Below are positions 1-11,888 of a DNA stretch of 64,000 nucleotides, in pieces (the first letter of the stretch is position 1; every line of letters starts with the position of its first letter). Made by a program: the position numbers and the translations under genes. The stretch is taken from NCBI RefSeq assembly GCF_000190755.2, contig NZ_JH109154.1:1-64000 (forward strand), read 5' to 3'. This DNA comes from Methylobacter tundripaludum SV96. Its GTDB lineage: Bacteria; Pseudomonadota; Gammaproteobacteria; Methylococcales; Methylomonadaceae. The notes beneath the pieces are model-generated. The model was not told the DNA's origin. It saw only the letters and a program-made list of their open reading frames with translations, and made no database searches.

Positions 1-98
1 ACCCTCGATAAAAGCTCCGGTGCTCGGCGCGGCAAACGGGAGAAATACCATCCGTGCGTAACATCAGTTACCAATCAAAAGTACCCCCTTTTTTGTTT

Positions 99-419
99 TT
101 ATACTGAGCAAGCAAGCTTATCAACTCGCAAAGTGTAACGATTGAAAGAACGCCCGTTGTTTTTCTGTTCTTTGCCGTGAAAAGTCACTGTTACTAAATC
201 TCCCAGCGCGGCGTTATGTTGTTTCAAGCTGTGTATCAAATAACGATTTAGGTCAATACTCACAACCGAGCCGTTATCATCCTGTAAAAGCATGGTTTTC
301 TGTTCGTCATAGAGTGAATTTTTAAAAGTGCCACTGCCTTGAATTACGCCTGTGATTGTTTCGCCTGCCGACGGTTGCCAGTAGGTAACTTTATTTGTTG
401 CTGGTAGGTTTTCAGTCAT
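99..419 (-). CDS. Small conserved-looking hypothetical protein (106 aa)
   Basis: I do not recognise the family. The ATG at 419 is chosen over an in-frame start at 458 because AGGA lies six bases upstream of it. The protein is soluble, with no signal peptide or membrane segment. It is rich in beta-prone stretches (TITGVIQGSGTF, KTMLLQDDNGSVVSI, DLVTVTFHGK, YTLRVDKL). That alternation of short strands resembles an OB-like single-stranded nucleic acid binding fold, but this is only a guess from the pattern. It stands alone, divergent from accA. Confidence 0.6.
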   Translation of the reverse strand: MTENLPATNKVTYWQPSAGETITGVIQGSGTFKNSLYDEQKTMLLQDDNGSVVSIDLNRYLIHSLKQHNAALGDLVTVTFHGKEQKNNGRSFNRYTLRVDKLACSV

Positions 420-632
420 TTTTTTATCCTGTTTGTTAGTGGGGGCATCTGGGTACAATTGTACTCAGTTCATCTCAATCTTGCTTAATAGCAGTGAGCG
501 CCGCGGGCATGAAAAGGGAGCGGGGGGATAGTCCGTTAAGCACAACATGCTGATTTATTTGTTGTCTTTCGTATCTTTTGCGTCTTTTGTGGATAAACTA
601 CGATTTTTAGGTCAATTGGAGTCCGTAATTTA

Positions 633-661
633 TTTAGAAAAAATTGTTGAATTTCTATAAA
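633..661 (+). promoter_or_regulatory. Candidate sigma-70 promoter for accA
   Basis: TTTAGA at 633-638 (4/6 to the -35 consensus), a 17-base spacer, and TATAAA at 656-661 (5/6 to the -10 consensus). It lies 40 bases before the accA start in AT-rich sequence. This is a pattern match only. Confidence 0.4.
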
Positions 662-700
662 ATCACTCATTACTGCAACAACTTTTCAGATCAAGTCTAC

Positions 701-1669
701 ATGGACCTAAAATTTCTCGATTTCGAACAACCCATCGCTGAACTAGAAGCGAAAATTGAAGAACTCCGCAATGTGCAGTTTGACAATAACATTAATATTT
801 CCGATGCGCTTAAACAGCTGGAAGAACGAAGCCAGGCGCTGACCGAGTCGATTTTTACCGATCTTTCCGATTGGCAGATTTCCCAGTTATCCCGTCATCC
901 GGGTCGTCCGTATACGCTGGATTATGTGGAACATATTTTTACCGATTTCCATGAGCTGCACGGCGACCGGGCTTATGCCGACGATCCGGCGATTATTTGT
1001 GGATTAGCGCGCCTTGAGGGACAGCCGGTTATGGTGATCGGTCATCAAAAGGGACGCGACACCAAGGAAAAAATTTATCGCAATTTCGGCATGCCGCGCC
1101 CGGAAGGTTACCGCAAGGCATTGCGCATGATGAAAATGGCGGAGCGATTCAAAATGCCGGTTATTTGCCTGATTGACACACCGGGAGCTTATCCGGGTAT
1201 CGGCGCGGAAGAACGCGGCCAAAGCGAAGCGATCGCCAGAAACCTGTTTGAAATGGCCAAGCTGAAAACACCGATTATCTGCACTATTATCGGCGAAGGC
1301 GGTTCAGGCGGCGCGCTGGCTATCGGCGTCGGCGACCGTTTGATCATGCTGGAATACAGCACCTATTCGGTTATTTCACCGGAAGGCTGTGCATCCATTC
1401 TGTGGAAAAGCGCGGATAAATCGCAATTGGCGGCCGAGGCGATGGGTATTACTTCGGATCGTATTCGCGAGCAGGGTTTTCTGGATGAAGTCGTCAGGGA
1501 GCCTTTAGGCGGCGGACATAGAAATTTTAAAGTTATTGCCATGAACTTAAAGGACGCGCTGGTTCGTCATATGGATGATTTGATGCGGCAATCTGTTGAT
1601 GATTTAATGGAAAGGCGCTATCAACGGATTATGGATTTTGGTGTTTTTACCGAAGAAGGCGGGAAGTAG
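701..1669 (+). CDS. accA: Acetyl-CoA carboxylase carboxyltransferase subunit alpha
   Basis: The alpha half of the carboxyltransferase transfers the carboxyl group from carboxybiotin to acetyl-CoA, the committed step of fatty acid synthesis, in the cytoplasm. At 322 aa it matches the family. The start at 701 gives [20 protein letters not shown], the usual AccA N-terminus; an upstream ATG at 644 would add 19 non-conserved residues. The crotonase-type core is plain: [42 protein letters not shown] and [11 protein letters not shown]. tilS follows after 14 bases. Confidence 0.97.
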   Translation: MDLKFLDFEQPIAELEAKIEELRNVQFDNNINISDALKQLEERSQALTESIFTDLSDWQISQLSRHPGRPYTLDYVEHIFTDFHELHGDRAYADDPAIICGLARLEGQPVMVIGHQKGRDTKEKIYRNFGMPRPEGYRKALRMMKMAERFKMPVICLIDTPGAYPGIGAEERGQSEAIARNLFEMAKLKTPIICTIIGEGGSGGALAIGVGDRLIMLEYSTYSVISPEGCASILWKSADKSQLAAEAMGITSDRIREQGFLDEVVREPLGGGHRNFKVIAMNLKDALVRHMDDLMRQSVDDLMERRYQRIMDFGVFTEEGGK

Positions 1670-1675
1670 AACGTA

Positions 1676-1709
1676 GGCGAAAGGTGCAAGGCGAAAGGCG
1701 AAAGGTTAA
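1676..1709. repeat. GCGAAAGG-type repeat overlapping the tilS start
   Basis: Repeated GGCGAAAGG units bridge accA and tilS. The same motif family recurs before ftsB (6967-7044) and before ispD (7318-7387). The putative tilS GTG start lies inside this copy. Confidence 0.7.
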
Positions 1710-3039
1710 AGATTCGAGTCTCTACGAGGATTTTTGCGGCAGCATTTTCAAGCAACTTGATCTTGGGGGCGAGCGGCAAAGATTTTATATCGCCTACAGC
1801 GGCGGCGTGGATTCTCATGTTTTACTGCATTGTTGCGCCTCGATAACTCATCTCAAAGATAAACTTACCGCTGTTTACGTACATCACGGTTTGCAGGCGG
1901 AAGCCGAATCCTGGGCCAAGCATTGTGAAAAGACGGCTAAAGACGTGGGTGTTGAATTCTTAACGCTACGGGTTAATGCCAATGCGGCGCCGGGCGAAAG
2001 CCCTGAAGAAGCCGCCAGAAACGCCCGGTACGCAGCTTTAAAGTCGTTGATTAAAGCCGATGATGCGTTGCTGCTTGCCCAGCACCGGGAAGATCAGCTG
2101 GAAACGGTGTTGCTGCAACTGTTTCGCGGCAGCGGCTTGCGCGGACTTTCTGGAATGTCGGAACGAATGGCTTTCGGGGCGGGTGTGATGCTCAGGCCTT
2201 TGTTGAATACGCCCAAACAGGCGATTAGCGATTACGCCCATGCGCATCAATTAAGCTGGGTTGAAGATCCCAGTAATCAGAGCAATGATTATGACCGCAA
2301 TTTCCTGCGCAATGCGGTTGTACCGCTACTAAAGCAGCGCTGGTCGGCAATCGACAAAACAGTGGCCCGCTCGGCAAAACATTGTGCGGATGCGCAGGTG
2401 CTGGTCGATGAAGTCGCAGATGAGCTATTTGGCGCGGTTTTTAATCCGGTAGATAAGACCTTAAGTATCAGTCGGCTATCGGAGCATCACAGCCATCCGC
2501 AACAACTTATCGTCAGGCATTGGTTTCGGCATAGAGGGTTAAAAATGCCCGCGCAGGCTAAGGTCGAACGGATTTTAAACGAGGTGGTTGCGGCCGCGGG
2601 GCATCGCGACCCGGTATTGTCGGGGCAGGGCTACAGCATTCGCCGTTATCGGGATAAGCTGTATTGCCTGACCAATCTGTCCGGAACGGAACCGCAAGAC
2701 CGTGTTTGGCCTGTCGGGCAAGCGTCGATAAAAATTACCGATGATCGGACATTGTCTTGCGTGCCGTCTTCAAAGGGAATATCCCGTGAGCGGTGGCAGG
2801 ATGCCACTGTTGAGGTGAGATTTCGCCGGGGCGGTGAAAAAATCCGCTTGCCGGGGCGTGAAGGTCATCATTCGCTGAAAAACCTGTTTCAGGAAGCAGG
2901 TATTCCTCCTTGGGAAAGGGATGCGATGCCTTTTATTTACCTGAATGATACGCTGGCCGCCGTCGGCGACCTCTGGATCAGCGCTGCATTTTACAGTGAA
3001 AAAACACAAGATTGCATCAGCTTGTCCCTGCAAAGTTAA
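1684..3039 (+). CDS. tilS: tRNA(Ile)-lysidine synthase
   Basis: TilS ligates lysine to C34 of the AUA-reading tRNA-Ile, changing both its codon and amino acid specificity. The N-type ATP pyrophosphatase P-loop AYSGGVDSHVLLH lies near residues 37-49. Conserved QHREDQLETVLLQLFRGSG and EDPSNQSNDYDRNFLRN follow. The C-terminal substrate-binding domain contains RFRRGGEKIRLPGREGHHSLKNLFQEAGIPPWER, cited here in two parts as RRGGEKIRLPGR and LKNLFQEAGIPPWER. The GTG at 1684 is the only plausible start before the P-loop, yet it falls inside a dispersed repeat, so the first ~10 residues (MQGERRKVKD) are probably repeat-derived. Confidence 0.93.
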   Translation: MQGERRKVKDSSLYEDFCGSIFKQLDLGGERQRFYIAYSGGVDSHVLLHCCASITHLKDKLTAVYVHHGLQAEAESWAKHCEKTAKDVGVEFLTLRVNANAAPGESPEEAARNARYAALKSLIKADDALLLAQHREDQLETVLLQLFRGSGLRGLSGMSERMAFGAGVMLRPLLNTPKQAISDYAHAHQLSWVEDPSNQSNDYDRNFLRNAVVPLLKQRWSAIDKTVARSAKHCADAQVLVDEVADELFGAVFNPVDKTLSISRLSEHHSHPQQLIVRHWFRHRGLKMPAQAKVERILNEVVAAAGHRDPVLSGQGYSIRRYRDKLYCLTNLSGTEPQDRVWPVGQASIKITDDRTLSCVPSSKGISRERWQDATVEVRFRRGGEKIRLPGREGHHSLKNLFQEAGIPPWERDAMPFIYLNDTLAAVGDLWISAAFYSEKTQDCISLSLQS

Positions 3040-3054
3040 GAATTAAACCCAAAA

Positions 3055-3078
3055 GACAATGACGAAAAGCGCATTGTC
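3055..3078. other. Perfect 7-bp hairpin after tilS
   Basis: GACAATG at 3055-3061 and CATTGTC at 3072-3078 form a stem around a ten-base loop. It lies 16 bases after the tilS stop. There is no following T-run, so terminator function is doubtful. Confidence 0.3.
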
Positions 3079-3120
3079 GATTAAAATGTAGCGGTTTTAC
3101 CTAACTTCATCAGAGCTATT

Positions 3121-3183
3121 AGGATGGGTTGACCAAAGAGGCCCGTCGTTCGCGATTGATGGGCTTCGTACCTCACCCATCCT
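3121..3183. repeat. Nested palindromic intergenic element before pyrG
   Basis: AGGATGGGT (3121-3129) and ACCCATCCT (3175-3183) are a perfect 9-bp outer stem. GCCCGTC and GATGGGC form a nested inner stem with one G-T wobble. This architecture matches REP/MITE-like palindromes and resembles the element embedded in cobK at 51312-51382. It lies within the pyrG leader. Confidence 0.75.
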
Positions 3184-3192
3184 ATGAACTAA

Positions 3193-4832
<1,640 letters not shown>

Positions 4833-4833
<1 letters not shown>

Positions 4834-5666
4834 TGAAATTATGTGGTTTTGAAGCCGGTTTGGATCAGCCGTTTTTTTTGATAGCCGGTCCTTGTGTTAT
4901 TGAAAGTGAGCAAATGGCGCTGGACACAGCGGGTTATCTTAAAGAATTAACGACCCAACTAAACATACCCTTTATCTACAAGTCCTCTTTCGATAAAGCC
5001 AACCGTTCATCGCACGAAAGTTATCGCGGTCCCGGCGTGGAAGAGGGGCTTAAAATACTGGAAAAAGTAAAGCAACAAATCGGTGTGCCGGTTTTGACTG
5101 ATGTCCATGAAGATACGCCGCTGGCCGAAGTCGCCTCGGTCGTCGATGTAATGCAAACGCCTGCGTTTTTATGTCGGCAAACCAATTTTATTCAGCAAGT
5201 CGCCTCTCAAGGTATTCCCGTCAATATCAAAAAAGGCCAGTTTCTGGCGCCTTGGGATATGGTGCATGTCGCCAACAAAGCCAAGGCAACCGGAAATCAG
5301 CAGATTATGGTCTGCGAGCGCGGCGTATCGTTCGGTTATAACAACCTGGTTTCCGATATGCGCTCTTTGGCGGTTATGCGCGACACCGATTGTCCCGTGG
5401 TTTTTGACGCGACTCACTCGGTGCAACTGCCCGGCGGACAAGGCACGGTATCAGGCGGACAACGCGAATTTGTACCGGTGTTAGCCAGAGCCGCCGTCGC
5501 GGTAGGCATTGCCGGCCTGTTTATGGAAACCCATCCGAATCCTGCGGAAGCGAAAAGTGACGGCCCCAACTCCTGGCCCTTACACAGAATGAAAGAATTA
5601 CTGGAAGTTTTATTAACTATCGACAGCGCTGTAAAAGCTAGCAGCCTGATCGAAACAACTCTCTAA
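4833..5666 (+). CDS. kdsA: 3-deoxy-8-phosphooctulonate (KDO8P) synthase
   Basis: Condenses phosphoenolpyruvate with arabinose 5-phosphate to make KDO 8-phosphate for the lipopolysaccharide inner core. It is 277 aa, near the family length of ~280. Signatures include [62 protein letters not shown] and [20 protein letters not shown]. It overlaps pyrG by one base, and eno follows after 13 bases. The pyrG-kdsA-eno order is common in gammaproteobacteria. Confidence 0.98.
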
Positions 5667-5670
5667 ATAA

Positions 5671-6960
<1,290 letters not shown>

Positions 6961-6966
6961 AAAGCA

Positions 6967-7044
6967 GACGAAAGGCGAAGGACGAAAGGTGAAAAACTGT
7001 GAACTTTACGTCTTAGCCTTTTGCCCTTAGCCTTTCGCCTCGTC
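6967..7044. repeat. GCGAAAGG-type inverted repeat between eno and ftsB
   Basis: GACGAAAGGCGAAGGACG on the left and CCTTAGCCTTTCGCCTCGTC on the right form a long imperfect inverted repeat that fills the whole gap. It ends one base before the ftsB ATG, so no ordinary Shine-Dalgarno precedes ftsB. Confidence 0.8.
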
Positions 7045-7045
7045 C

Positions 7046-7315
7046 ATGAAAATCATCATTGCAATTATCATCCTGTTAATTATCCATTTCCAATACCGGA
7101 TATGGGTTGGCGACGGCAGTGTTGCGCAGATCGACGCCTATCAACAGCGCCTTGATGACCTGAAAAAACAGGCAGAGGAAAAAAGAGAGCGCAATGAAGC
7201 TCTTTATGCTGAAGTGCTTGATTTACGGAAAGGGCAGGAAGCGATTGAGGAGCGGGCCAGGGACGAATTAGGGATGATTAAGGAAGATGAAACGTTTTTT
7301 CATGTGCTTGAGTAA
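7046..7315 (+). CDS. ftsB: Cell division protein FtsB
   Basis: A small bitopic divisome protein that pairs with FtsL and FtsQ at the septum. It is 89 aa. The single N-terminal membrane segment (residues ~2-15, KIIIAIIILLIIHFQ) is followed by a coiled coil (YQQRLDDLKKQAEEKRERNE) and the conserved acidic tail IEERARDELGMIKEDETFF. Its place between eno and ispD is the usual gammaproteobacterial synteny. Confidence 0.93.
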   Translation: MKIIIAIIILLIIHFQYRIWVGDGSVAQIDAYQQRLDDLKKQAEEKRERNEALYAEVLDLRKGQEAIEERARDELGMIKEDETFFHVLE

Positions 7316-7317
7316 TT

Positions 7318-7387
7318 AGGCGAAGGGCGAAAGGCAAAAGGTGGCGTTTTTCATCTTTTGCCTTTCGCCCTTTGTCTTTAGCCTTTT
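7318..7387. repeat. GCGAAAGG-type repeat with a perfect 16-bp hairpin
   Basis: GGGCGAAAGGCAAAAG (7325-7340) and CTTTTGCCTTTCGCCC (7355-7370) pair perfectly over 16 bp. A short T-run (GCCTTTTTT) follows. It belongs to the same family as the copies before tilS and ftsB, and it could attenuate transcription between ftsB and ispD. Confidence 0.85.
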
Positions 7388-7393
7388 TTACCA

Positions 7394-8086
7394 ATGATCA
7401 ATTCAATAAAATTCTGGGCTATCGTCCCCGCTGCCGGTGTCGGCAAACGCATGCAGGCCGACCGGCCTAAACAATATCTGGAACTTGCCGGGAAAACGGT
7501 CATAGAACATACCTTGCTACGCTTGTTGCAGGCCGATGTTTTTGCCGCCATCGCCGTTGTGGTTTCCGAAGAAGATCCTTACTGGCCTGATCTGGCCGTA
7601 TCGCAACATCAAAAAATCATCACCGCTCCAGGCGGCAAAGAACGGGCTGATTCCGTACTGTCCGGGTTAAAAACCATCAGGGAGCAAGCGTCCGATGACG
7701 ACTGGGTATTGGTGCATGATGCAGCCAGGCCCTGCATTACAGCGGCCGACATTCATTATCTGATCGACTCGCTGGTTGACGATGACGTAGGCGGGATTTT
7801 GGCCTTGGCATCGCCCGACACCTTAAAACAGGTTGAAGGTAAGTGCATTACCGGAACGCTGGATAGAAGCCATATCTGGCGGGCATTGACGCCGCAAATG
7901 TTCCGTTACGGCATGTTAAAAACCGCACTGGAACAAGCACAAGGCAATCCGGCCATAACCGACGATGCCAGCGCTCTGGAACTACAAGGCTTGCAGCCTA
8001 AAATCGTCGAGGGCCGTCCCGACAATATCAAAATCACCCGCCCGGAAGACCTGGCATTAGCGCAATTTTATATGGAGCAACAATGA
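7394..8086 (+). CDS. ispD: 2-C-methyl-D-erythritol 4-phosphate cytidylyltransferase
   Basis: The third step of the MEP isoprenoid pathway joins CTP and MEP to give CDP-ME. It is 230 aa, a normal length. The nucleotide-binding start [51 protein letters not shown], and [10 protein letters not shown] with [10 protein letters not shown] are diagnostic. It overlaps ispF by four bases (ATGA), so the two are translationally coupled. Confidence 0.97.
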   Translation: MINSIKFWAIVPAAGVGKRMQADRPKQYLELAGKTVIEHTLLRLLQADVFAAIAVVVSEEDPYWPDLAVSQHQKIITAPGGKERADSVLSGLKTIREQASDDDWVLVHDAARPCITAADIHYLIDSLVDDDVGGILALASPDTLKQVEGKCITGTLDRSHIWRALTPQMFRYGMLKTALEQAQGNPAITDDASALELQGLQPKIVEGRPDNIKITRPEDLALAQFYMEQQ

Positions 8087-8556
8087 TTAGAGTAGGTCAA
8101 GGTTACGATGTACACCGTTTCAAAGACGGCGGAGACGTTATTTTAGGCGGCATAAAAATACCTTATGAACAAGGCCTGGAAGCGCATTCCGACGGCGACG
8201 TGGTTTTGCATGCATTGTGCGACGCCATATTGGGCGCGGCGGCTTTGGGGGACATCGGCAAGCATTTTCCCGACACCGATCCCGAATTTAAAGGCGCCGA
8301 CAGCCGGGTTTTATTGCGCCATGTTTACGGCATCGTGCAGGAAAAAGGCTATCGGTTGGTGAATGCTGATATTACCATCATTGCCCAGGCGCCGCTTATG
8401 TCGCCGCACACAGCCGCCATGTGTCGCAATATCGCCGATGATTTGCATGTTGATGTCGATTTCATTAACGTCAAAGCGACCACTACGGAGAAGTTGGGCT
8501 TTGAGGGGCGCAAAGAAGGTATTGCCGTACAGGCAATTGTCCTTATCGAAAAATAG
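8083..8556 (+). CDS. ispF: 2-C-methyl-D-erythritol 2,4-cyclodiphosphate synthase
   Basis: Cyclises CDP-ME 2-phosphate to MEcPP in the MEP pathway; the enzyme is a zinc-dependent homotrimer. It is 157 aa. Metal-binding GQGYDVHRF and [20 protein letters not shown], plus [16 protein letters not shown] and the C-terminal [19 protein letters not shown], are all intact. It follows ispD with a four-base overlap and is followed by repeat-filled sequence. Confidence 0.98.
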   Translation: MIRVGQGYDVHRFKDGGDVILGGIKIPYEQGLEAHSDGDVVLHALCDAILGAAALGDIGKHFPDTDPEFKGADSRVLLRHVYGIVQEKGYRLVNADITIIAQAPLMSPHTAAMCRNIADDLHVDVDFINVKATTTEKLGFEGRKEGIAVQAIVLIEK

Positions 8557-8572
8557 GCGCTACTTCTGTTAG

Positions 8573-8682
8573 GGAAGCGCTGATTAAATCCTTCGACAGG
8601 CTCAGGACGAACGGTAAGCTGTTGATTCCGTTCGTGGTGAGCTTGTCGAACCATGAGCGGAATCGATTTGTTCAGCGTTTCC
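8573..8682. repeat. 110-bp palindromic intergenic element after ispF
   Basis: The outer arms GGAAGCGCTGATTAAATC and its imperfect complement (ending 8682) enclose a second inverted pair, TTCGACAGGCTCAGGACG (from 8592) and its complement (ending 8650). This TTCGACAGGCTCAGG type is a familiar dispersed bacterial repeat. No coding signal is seen in it. Confidence 0.75.
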
Positions 8683-8768
8683 TTAGCTCTCAAAGAGAAA
8701 ACTTTAAGTAAATAAATCTCCAGTCTGGGAACCGGCGCAAAGGCTTTTTAAGGAAGTTGCCGAGAGCT

Positions 8769-8812
8769 GGAGTGCAGGCTTCGCCTGCAAGCGCAAGCAA
8801 AGCTTGCACTCC
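8769..8812. repeat. 44-bp GGAGTGCA palindrome
   Basis: GGAGTGCA and TGCACTCC end an inverted repeat with inner stems GCAGGCTTCGCCTGC and GCAAGCAAAGCTTGC. A second 44-bp copy in the opposite orientation is at 49493-49536. Confidence 0.75.
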
Positions 8813-8982
8813 GTTGCAATAAGTCGTAACGATGAACATAGGCTTGCACGGAACGGAGACTGCTCAGGCATTCTTACCGGATGACGGAGTCCCGCAAGCG
8901 CTTATGTATAAAGATGAGCGCGCTACATGGGGACACAGTATCGGCGCGTGCGCCGCGAGAAATTAAATGGCTACGGCTTAAC

Positions 8983-9028
8983 GGGACGCAGCGCGTCCCA
9001 GATGCATTTCCACGCAGCGCGTGGGAAC
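8983..9028. repeat. ACGCAGCGCGT double-hairpin repeat before truD
   Basis: GGGACGCAGCGCGTCCC and CCACGCAGCGCGTGG are adjacent short palindromes. They belong to the same family as the element embedded in cobN at 62724-62818, with related pieces near 49460. It ends 11 bases before the truD start. The rest of 8557-9039 holds only these repeats and no gene I can support. Confidence 0.75.
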
Positions 9029-9039
9029 GAGAAGACTTT

Positions 9040-10059
9040 ATGCAAAACATTGAAATCCCCGTCTGGCCTTACGTTTACGGTCAACCTTCCGGCACCGGCA
9101 AAATCCGCAGTTTACCCGAAGACTTTATCGTTAAGGAAAACCTGTCCTTCGAACCGTCAGGCGCTGGCGAACATGCTTTCTTGCAGATAGAAAAGAAAGG
9201 CGAAAATACTGAATATGTTGCCAGGCAACTGTCCAGGTTTGCCAATGTCAGACAGCGCGATGTCAGTTACGCAGGTCTAAAAGACCGGTACGCGGTTACC
9301 ACACAATGGTTCAGCGTCTGGTTGCCCGGCAAAGCCGATCCCGACTGGACGCAGTTTGAATCAGACAGCATGAAGGTGTTGCATTCTGTGCGACATGCCA
9401 GGAAACTCAAGCGCGGCGTGTTGTCGGGCAACAGTTTTAAGCTGATTATTCGTGACTGGCAGGGTGATCAGGCAAAAACCATTCAGCAGCTGGAACTGAT
9501 TAAAGCCAACGGCATCGCCAATTATTTCGGCTCGCAACGCTTTGGCAACGAAGGTCAAAATGTCAGCAAGGCTTTGGCAATGTTTGAGGGAGCAAAAGTA
9601 GGCCGGGAGCAGCGCAGCATTTATTTGTCGTCGGTCAGGTCTTTTCTGTTCAACCGGATTTTGGCTTATCGGGTAACGCATAATAACTGGAACCAGCCGA
9701 TTGCAGGTGACACCTATCAATTCGACCTGTCGCACAGCTGTTTTCAGTCGAATCAGCCGGACGATGAAATCATCCGGCGATTGGCGGCCAAAGAAATTCA
9801 TCCTGCCGGCGTATTGTGGGGTAGGGGAGATGCTGATGTGTCAGCCGATGCGCTGGCTATTGAGCAAGCTGTTATCGATGTACATCAGCAATTGGCTCAG
9901 GGCTTGATAGCGAGTGGCGTCGACCGGGACAGACGCGCATTAAGGGTAAATGTGCAGGATTTACAATGGCGGTTTATTGATGACGGGATGTTGGAGCTTT
10001 GTTTTACATTACCGGCTGGGAGCTACGCCACATCGGTGTTGCGGGAAATTATCATATAA
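9040..10059 (+). CDS. truD: tRNA pseudouridine(13) synthase
   Basis: Isomerises U13 in certain tRNAs. From the ATG at 9040 (GAGAAG seven bases upstream) the product is 339 aa, close to the ~349 aa E. coli enzyme. Longer in-frame starts at 8881 run through dispersed repeats and are rejected. The catalytic Asp82 lies in SYAGLKDRYAVTTQ; EDFIVKENL, NYFGSQRFGN and GSYATSVLREII are further family marks. It converges with the next gene across a hairpin repeat. Confidence 0.95.
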   Translation: MQNIEIPVWPYVYGQPSGTGKIRSLPEDFIVKENLSFEPSGAGEHAFLQIEKKGENTEYVARQLSRFANVRQRDVSYAGLKDRYAVTTQWFSVWLPGKADPDWTQFESDSMKVLHSVRHARKLKRGVLSGNSFKLIIRDWQGDQAKTIQQLELIKANGIANYFGSQRFGNEGQNVSKALAMFEGAKVGREQRSIYLSSVRSFLFNRILAYRVTHNNWNQPIAGDTYQFDLSHSCFQSNQPDDEIIRRLAAKEIHPAGVLWGRGDADVSADALAIEQAVIDVHQQLAQGLIASGVDRDRRALRVNVQDLQWRFIDDGMLELCFTLPAGSYATSVLREIII

Positions 10060-10064
10060 AAGAA

Positions 10065-10117
10065 CACCACGAAGAAACGAAGAAAAATATAAGCTTCATG
10101 CTCTTCGTGGTGATTAA
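10065..10117. repeat. CACCACGAAG palindrome between convergent genes
   Basis: CACCACGAAGAAACGAAGAA and CTCTTCGTGGTG form a long imperfect stem between truD and the converging carbamoyltransferase gene. It could act as a two-way terminator. Copies of this family recur in most gaps of the cobalamin cluster. Confidence 0.75.
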
Positions 10118-10124
10118 CTGCCTT

Positions 10125-11828
10125 TTACTGAACCGCGCTTACTTTTCTAATTAAAAACGGCCCTAAAACCAACGCATCCAGATCGGCCGCCTGAAAAGCC
10201 CGAATAGCCTCGTCGGCAGTCCGAACGATAGGCTCTTCGTGCATATTAAAACTGGTGTTAATGACGCTGGGTACGCCGGTAACATCATAATATTCTTTAA
10301 TAATATCGTAATAGTCCGGGTTATCTTCTCTGCGTAGCACTTGGGGGCGCGCAGTATTATCGATATGCACGGCGGCGGGAATGTTTCTTTTGGCTATATC
10401 GGAAACATTGTAGGTAAGCGTCATAAAACGCGCGGTAATATGATCTTCCTTCCATTCCGGAAAATATTCTTTCGCATGTTCCTGAAGAATAACCGGGGCA
10501 AAAGGCATAAATTCGGTGCGGTCGAACTTTTTATTCAACCAGTCATTAATGGTCGGGTCATTACAAGCCGCCATCACGGTGCGGTTACCCAAGGCGCGAG
10601 GGCCGTATTCCATTTTGCCGTCTGCACGCGCAATAACTTTGCTGTCAGCCAATAACCTTGCAACGGTTAACGCAAGGTTTTCGGGCTCTTCGTAAGTGAT
10701 TCCCTGTTTTTCAAGCGCGGCTAACGCAGTGTCGCGGTTAATTTCAGTGCCCAGATAAACCTGCTGATTAAACTGCGGTTCCAAGCCCTGATTTAAGCGT
10801 GAATAAACTTCAAATGCGGCGCCGGTTGCCAAACCGCCGTCACCCATATTAGGGTGTACATAAATAGTTTCAATTTCCGGTAATGCCAGAATAAGTTGAT
10901 TTAATTTTACATTCGAAAATACGCCGCCGGCCAAAGCTAATTTGGTGACCTTTAATTCTTTGACCCGATCTTGTACCCACTTGCAAATCAATTTTTCAGT
11001 ATAGGCCTGGATTCCGGCTGCTATATCTTCGCGAGACAAATCGGCACACAATTCCCGGACAACCGATTGCCCGAGATTCGCTCCGAATTTTAAAGAAACC
11101 CGTACTAATTTAGGATTAAAAAGATCATCCCAATTTTCGCTATTGGTATGTGCAAGTAAACGCGATAACAACGGCTCAGGATTACCGAAAGCGGCCAGAC
11201 CTAATACTTTGCCTTCATGCCTGTTGGCCTTAAAGCCTAGGTAAATAGTAATCGCAGAGTACAATAAACCTATACTGTTGACCTGATGTAGATGGTCTAC
11301 ATGCTGTAGTTTTCCGTGTTCGCCTATCCAAACAGAGCCCCAGGAAAAATCTCCGACGCCGTCCAGAGTAATCACTCCTACACGCTCATTGCCAAAAGGC
11401 GAGGCATAATAAGCAGATGCCGCATGAGCCAAATGATGTTCAACCGTTTGATAAGGCTTTTGCGCCAGAATACCCAAGGGTTGCTTGCGTCGATGCAGTA
11501 CGCGACGATAACGCTCAAATTGTTTTTTCCAGAAAAAGTTTCTGATTAAAGTATCGGTTTTGCCTGCCTTGGCTATATGCTGATAATAACGGTTAAGGTA
11601 AGGGATTTGTTGCCAGCGCGATAAATTAGCTTTGGCAACCATATCAATATCTTCAGCTGTCAACCCCGCAATGGCTAAAGCTTCATCAATTGCAGCATGG
11701 GGAAACGAGCCGTCATTTTTAATCCTGGAAATACGTTCCAGCTCAACAGACGCAACCAATTTGCCATCAACTAAAATTGAAGCGGCGGAATTATGATGGC
11801 AGCCATCATTAATACCGAGAATAATCAT
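10125..11828 (-). CDS. NodU/CmcH-family carbamoyltransferase
   Basis: The family transfers a carbamoyl group from carbamoyl phosphate to hydroxyls of sugars or secondary metabolites via carbamoyl adenylate. The 567 aa have an ASKHA-type N-terminal domain (ILGINDGCHHNSAASILVDG, HHLAHAASAYYASPF, ITLDGVGDFSWGSVW, LALAGGVFSNVKLN). The C-terminal adenylating domain has GKMEYGPRALGNRTVMAA, FMPFAPVI and GVPSVINTSFNMHEEPIV. GGAG lies six bases before the ATG. No nearby glycosyltransferase or secondary-metabolite gene reveals the acceptor, so the substrate is unknown. Confidence 0.9.
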   Translation of the reverse strand: MIILGINDGCHHNSAASILVDGKLVASVELERISRIKNDGSFPHAAIDEALAIAGLTAEDIDMVAKANLSRWQQIPYLNRYYQHIAKAGKTDTLIRNFFWKKQFERYRRVLHRRKQPLGILAQKPYQTVEHHLAHAASAYYASPFGNERVGVITLDGVGDFSWGSVWIGEHGKLQHVDHLHQVNSIGLLYSAITIYLGFKANRHEGKVLGLAAFGNPEPLLSRLLAHTNSENWDDLFNPKLVRVSLKFGANLGQSVVRELCADLSREDIAAGIQAYTEKLICKWVQDRVKELKVTKLALAGGVFSNVKLNQLILALPEIETIYVHPNMGDGGLATGAAFEVYSRLNQGLEPQFNQQVYLGTEINRDTALAALEKQGITYEEPENLALTVARLLADSKVIARADGKMEYGPRALGNRTVMAACNDPTINDWLNKKFDRTEFMPFAPVILQEHAKEYFPEWKEDHITARFMTLTYNVSDIAKRNIPAAVHIDNTARPQVLRREDNPDYYDIIKEYYDVTGVPSVINTSFNMHEEPIVRTADEAIRAFQAADLDALVLGPFLIRKVSAVQ

Positions 11829-11888
11829 AAAAAACTCCGAAGAAATTGTTCTTAAGGCGGAAGCTGTAGCAGGGTAGCAATTAAATTA

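Noticed and set aside
8881-9039. A longer truD reading frame starting at 8881.
   Set aside because: The extra 53 residues come from dispersed repeat sequence, and the ATG at 9040 has a ribosome site and gives the normal TruD N-terminus.
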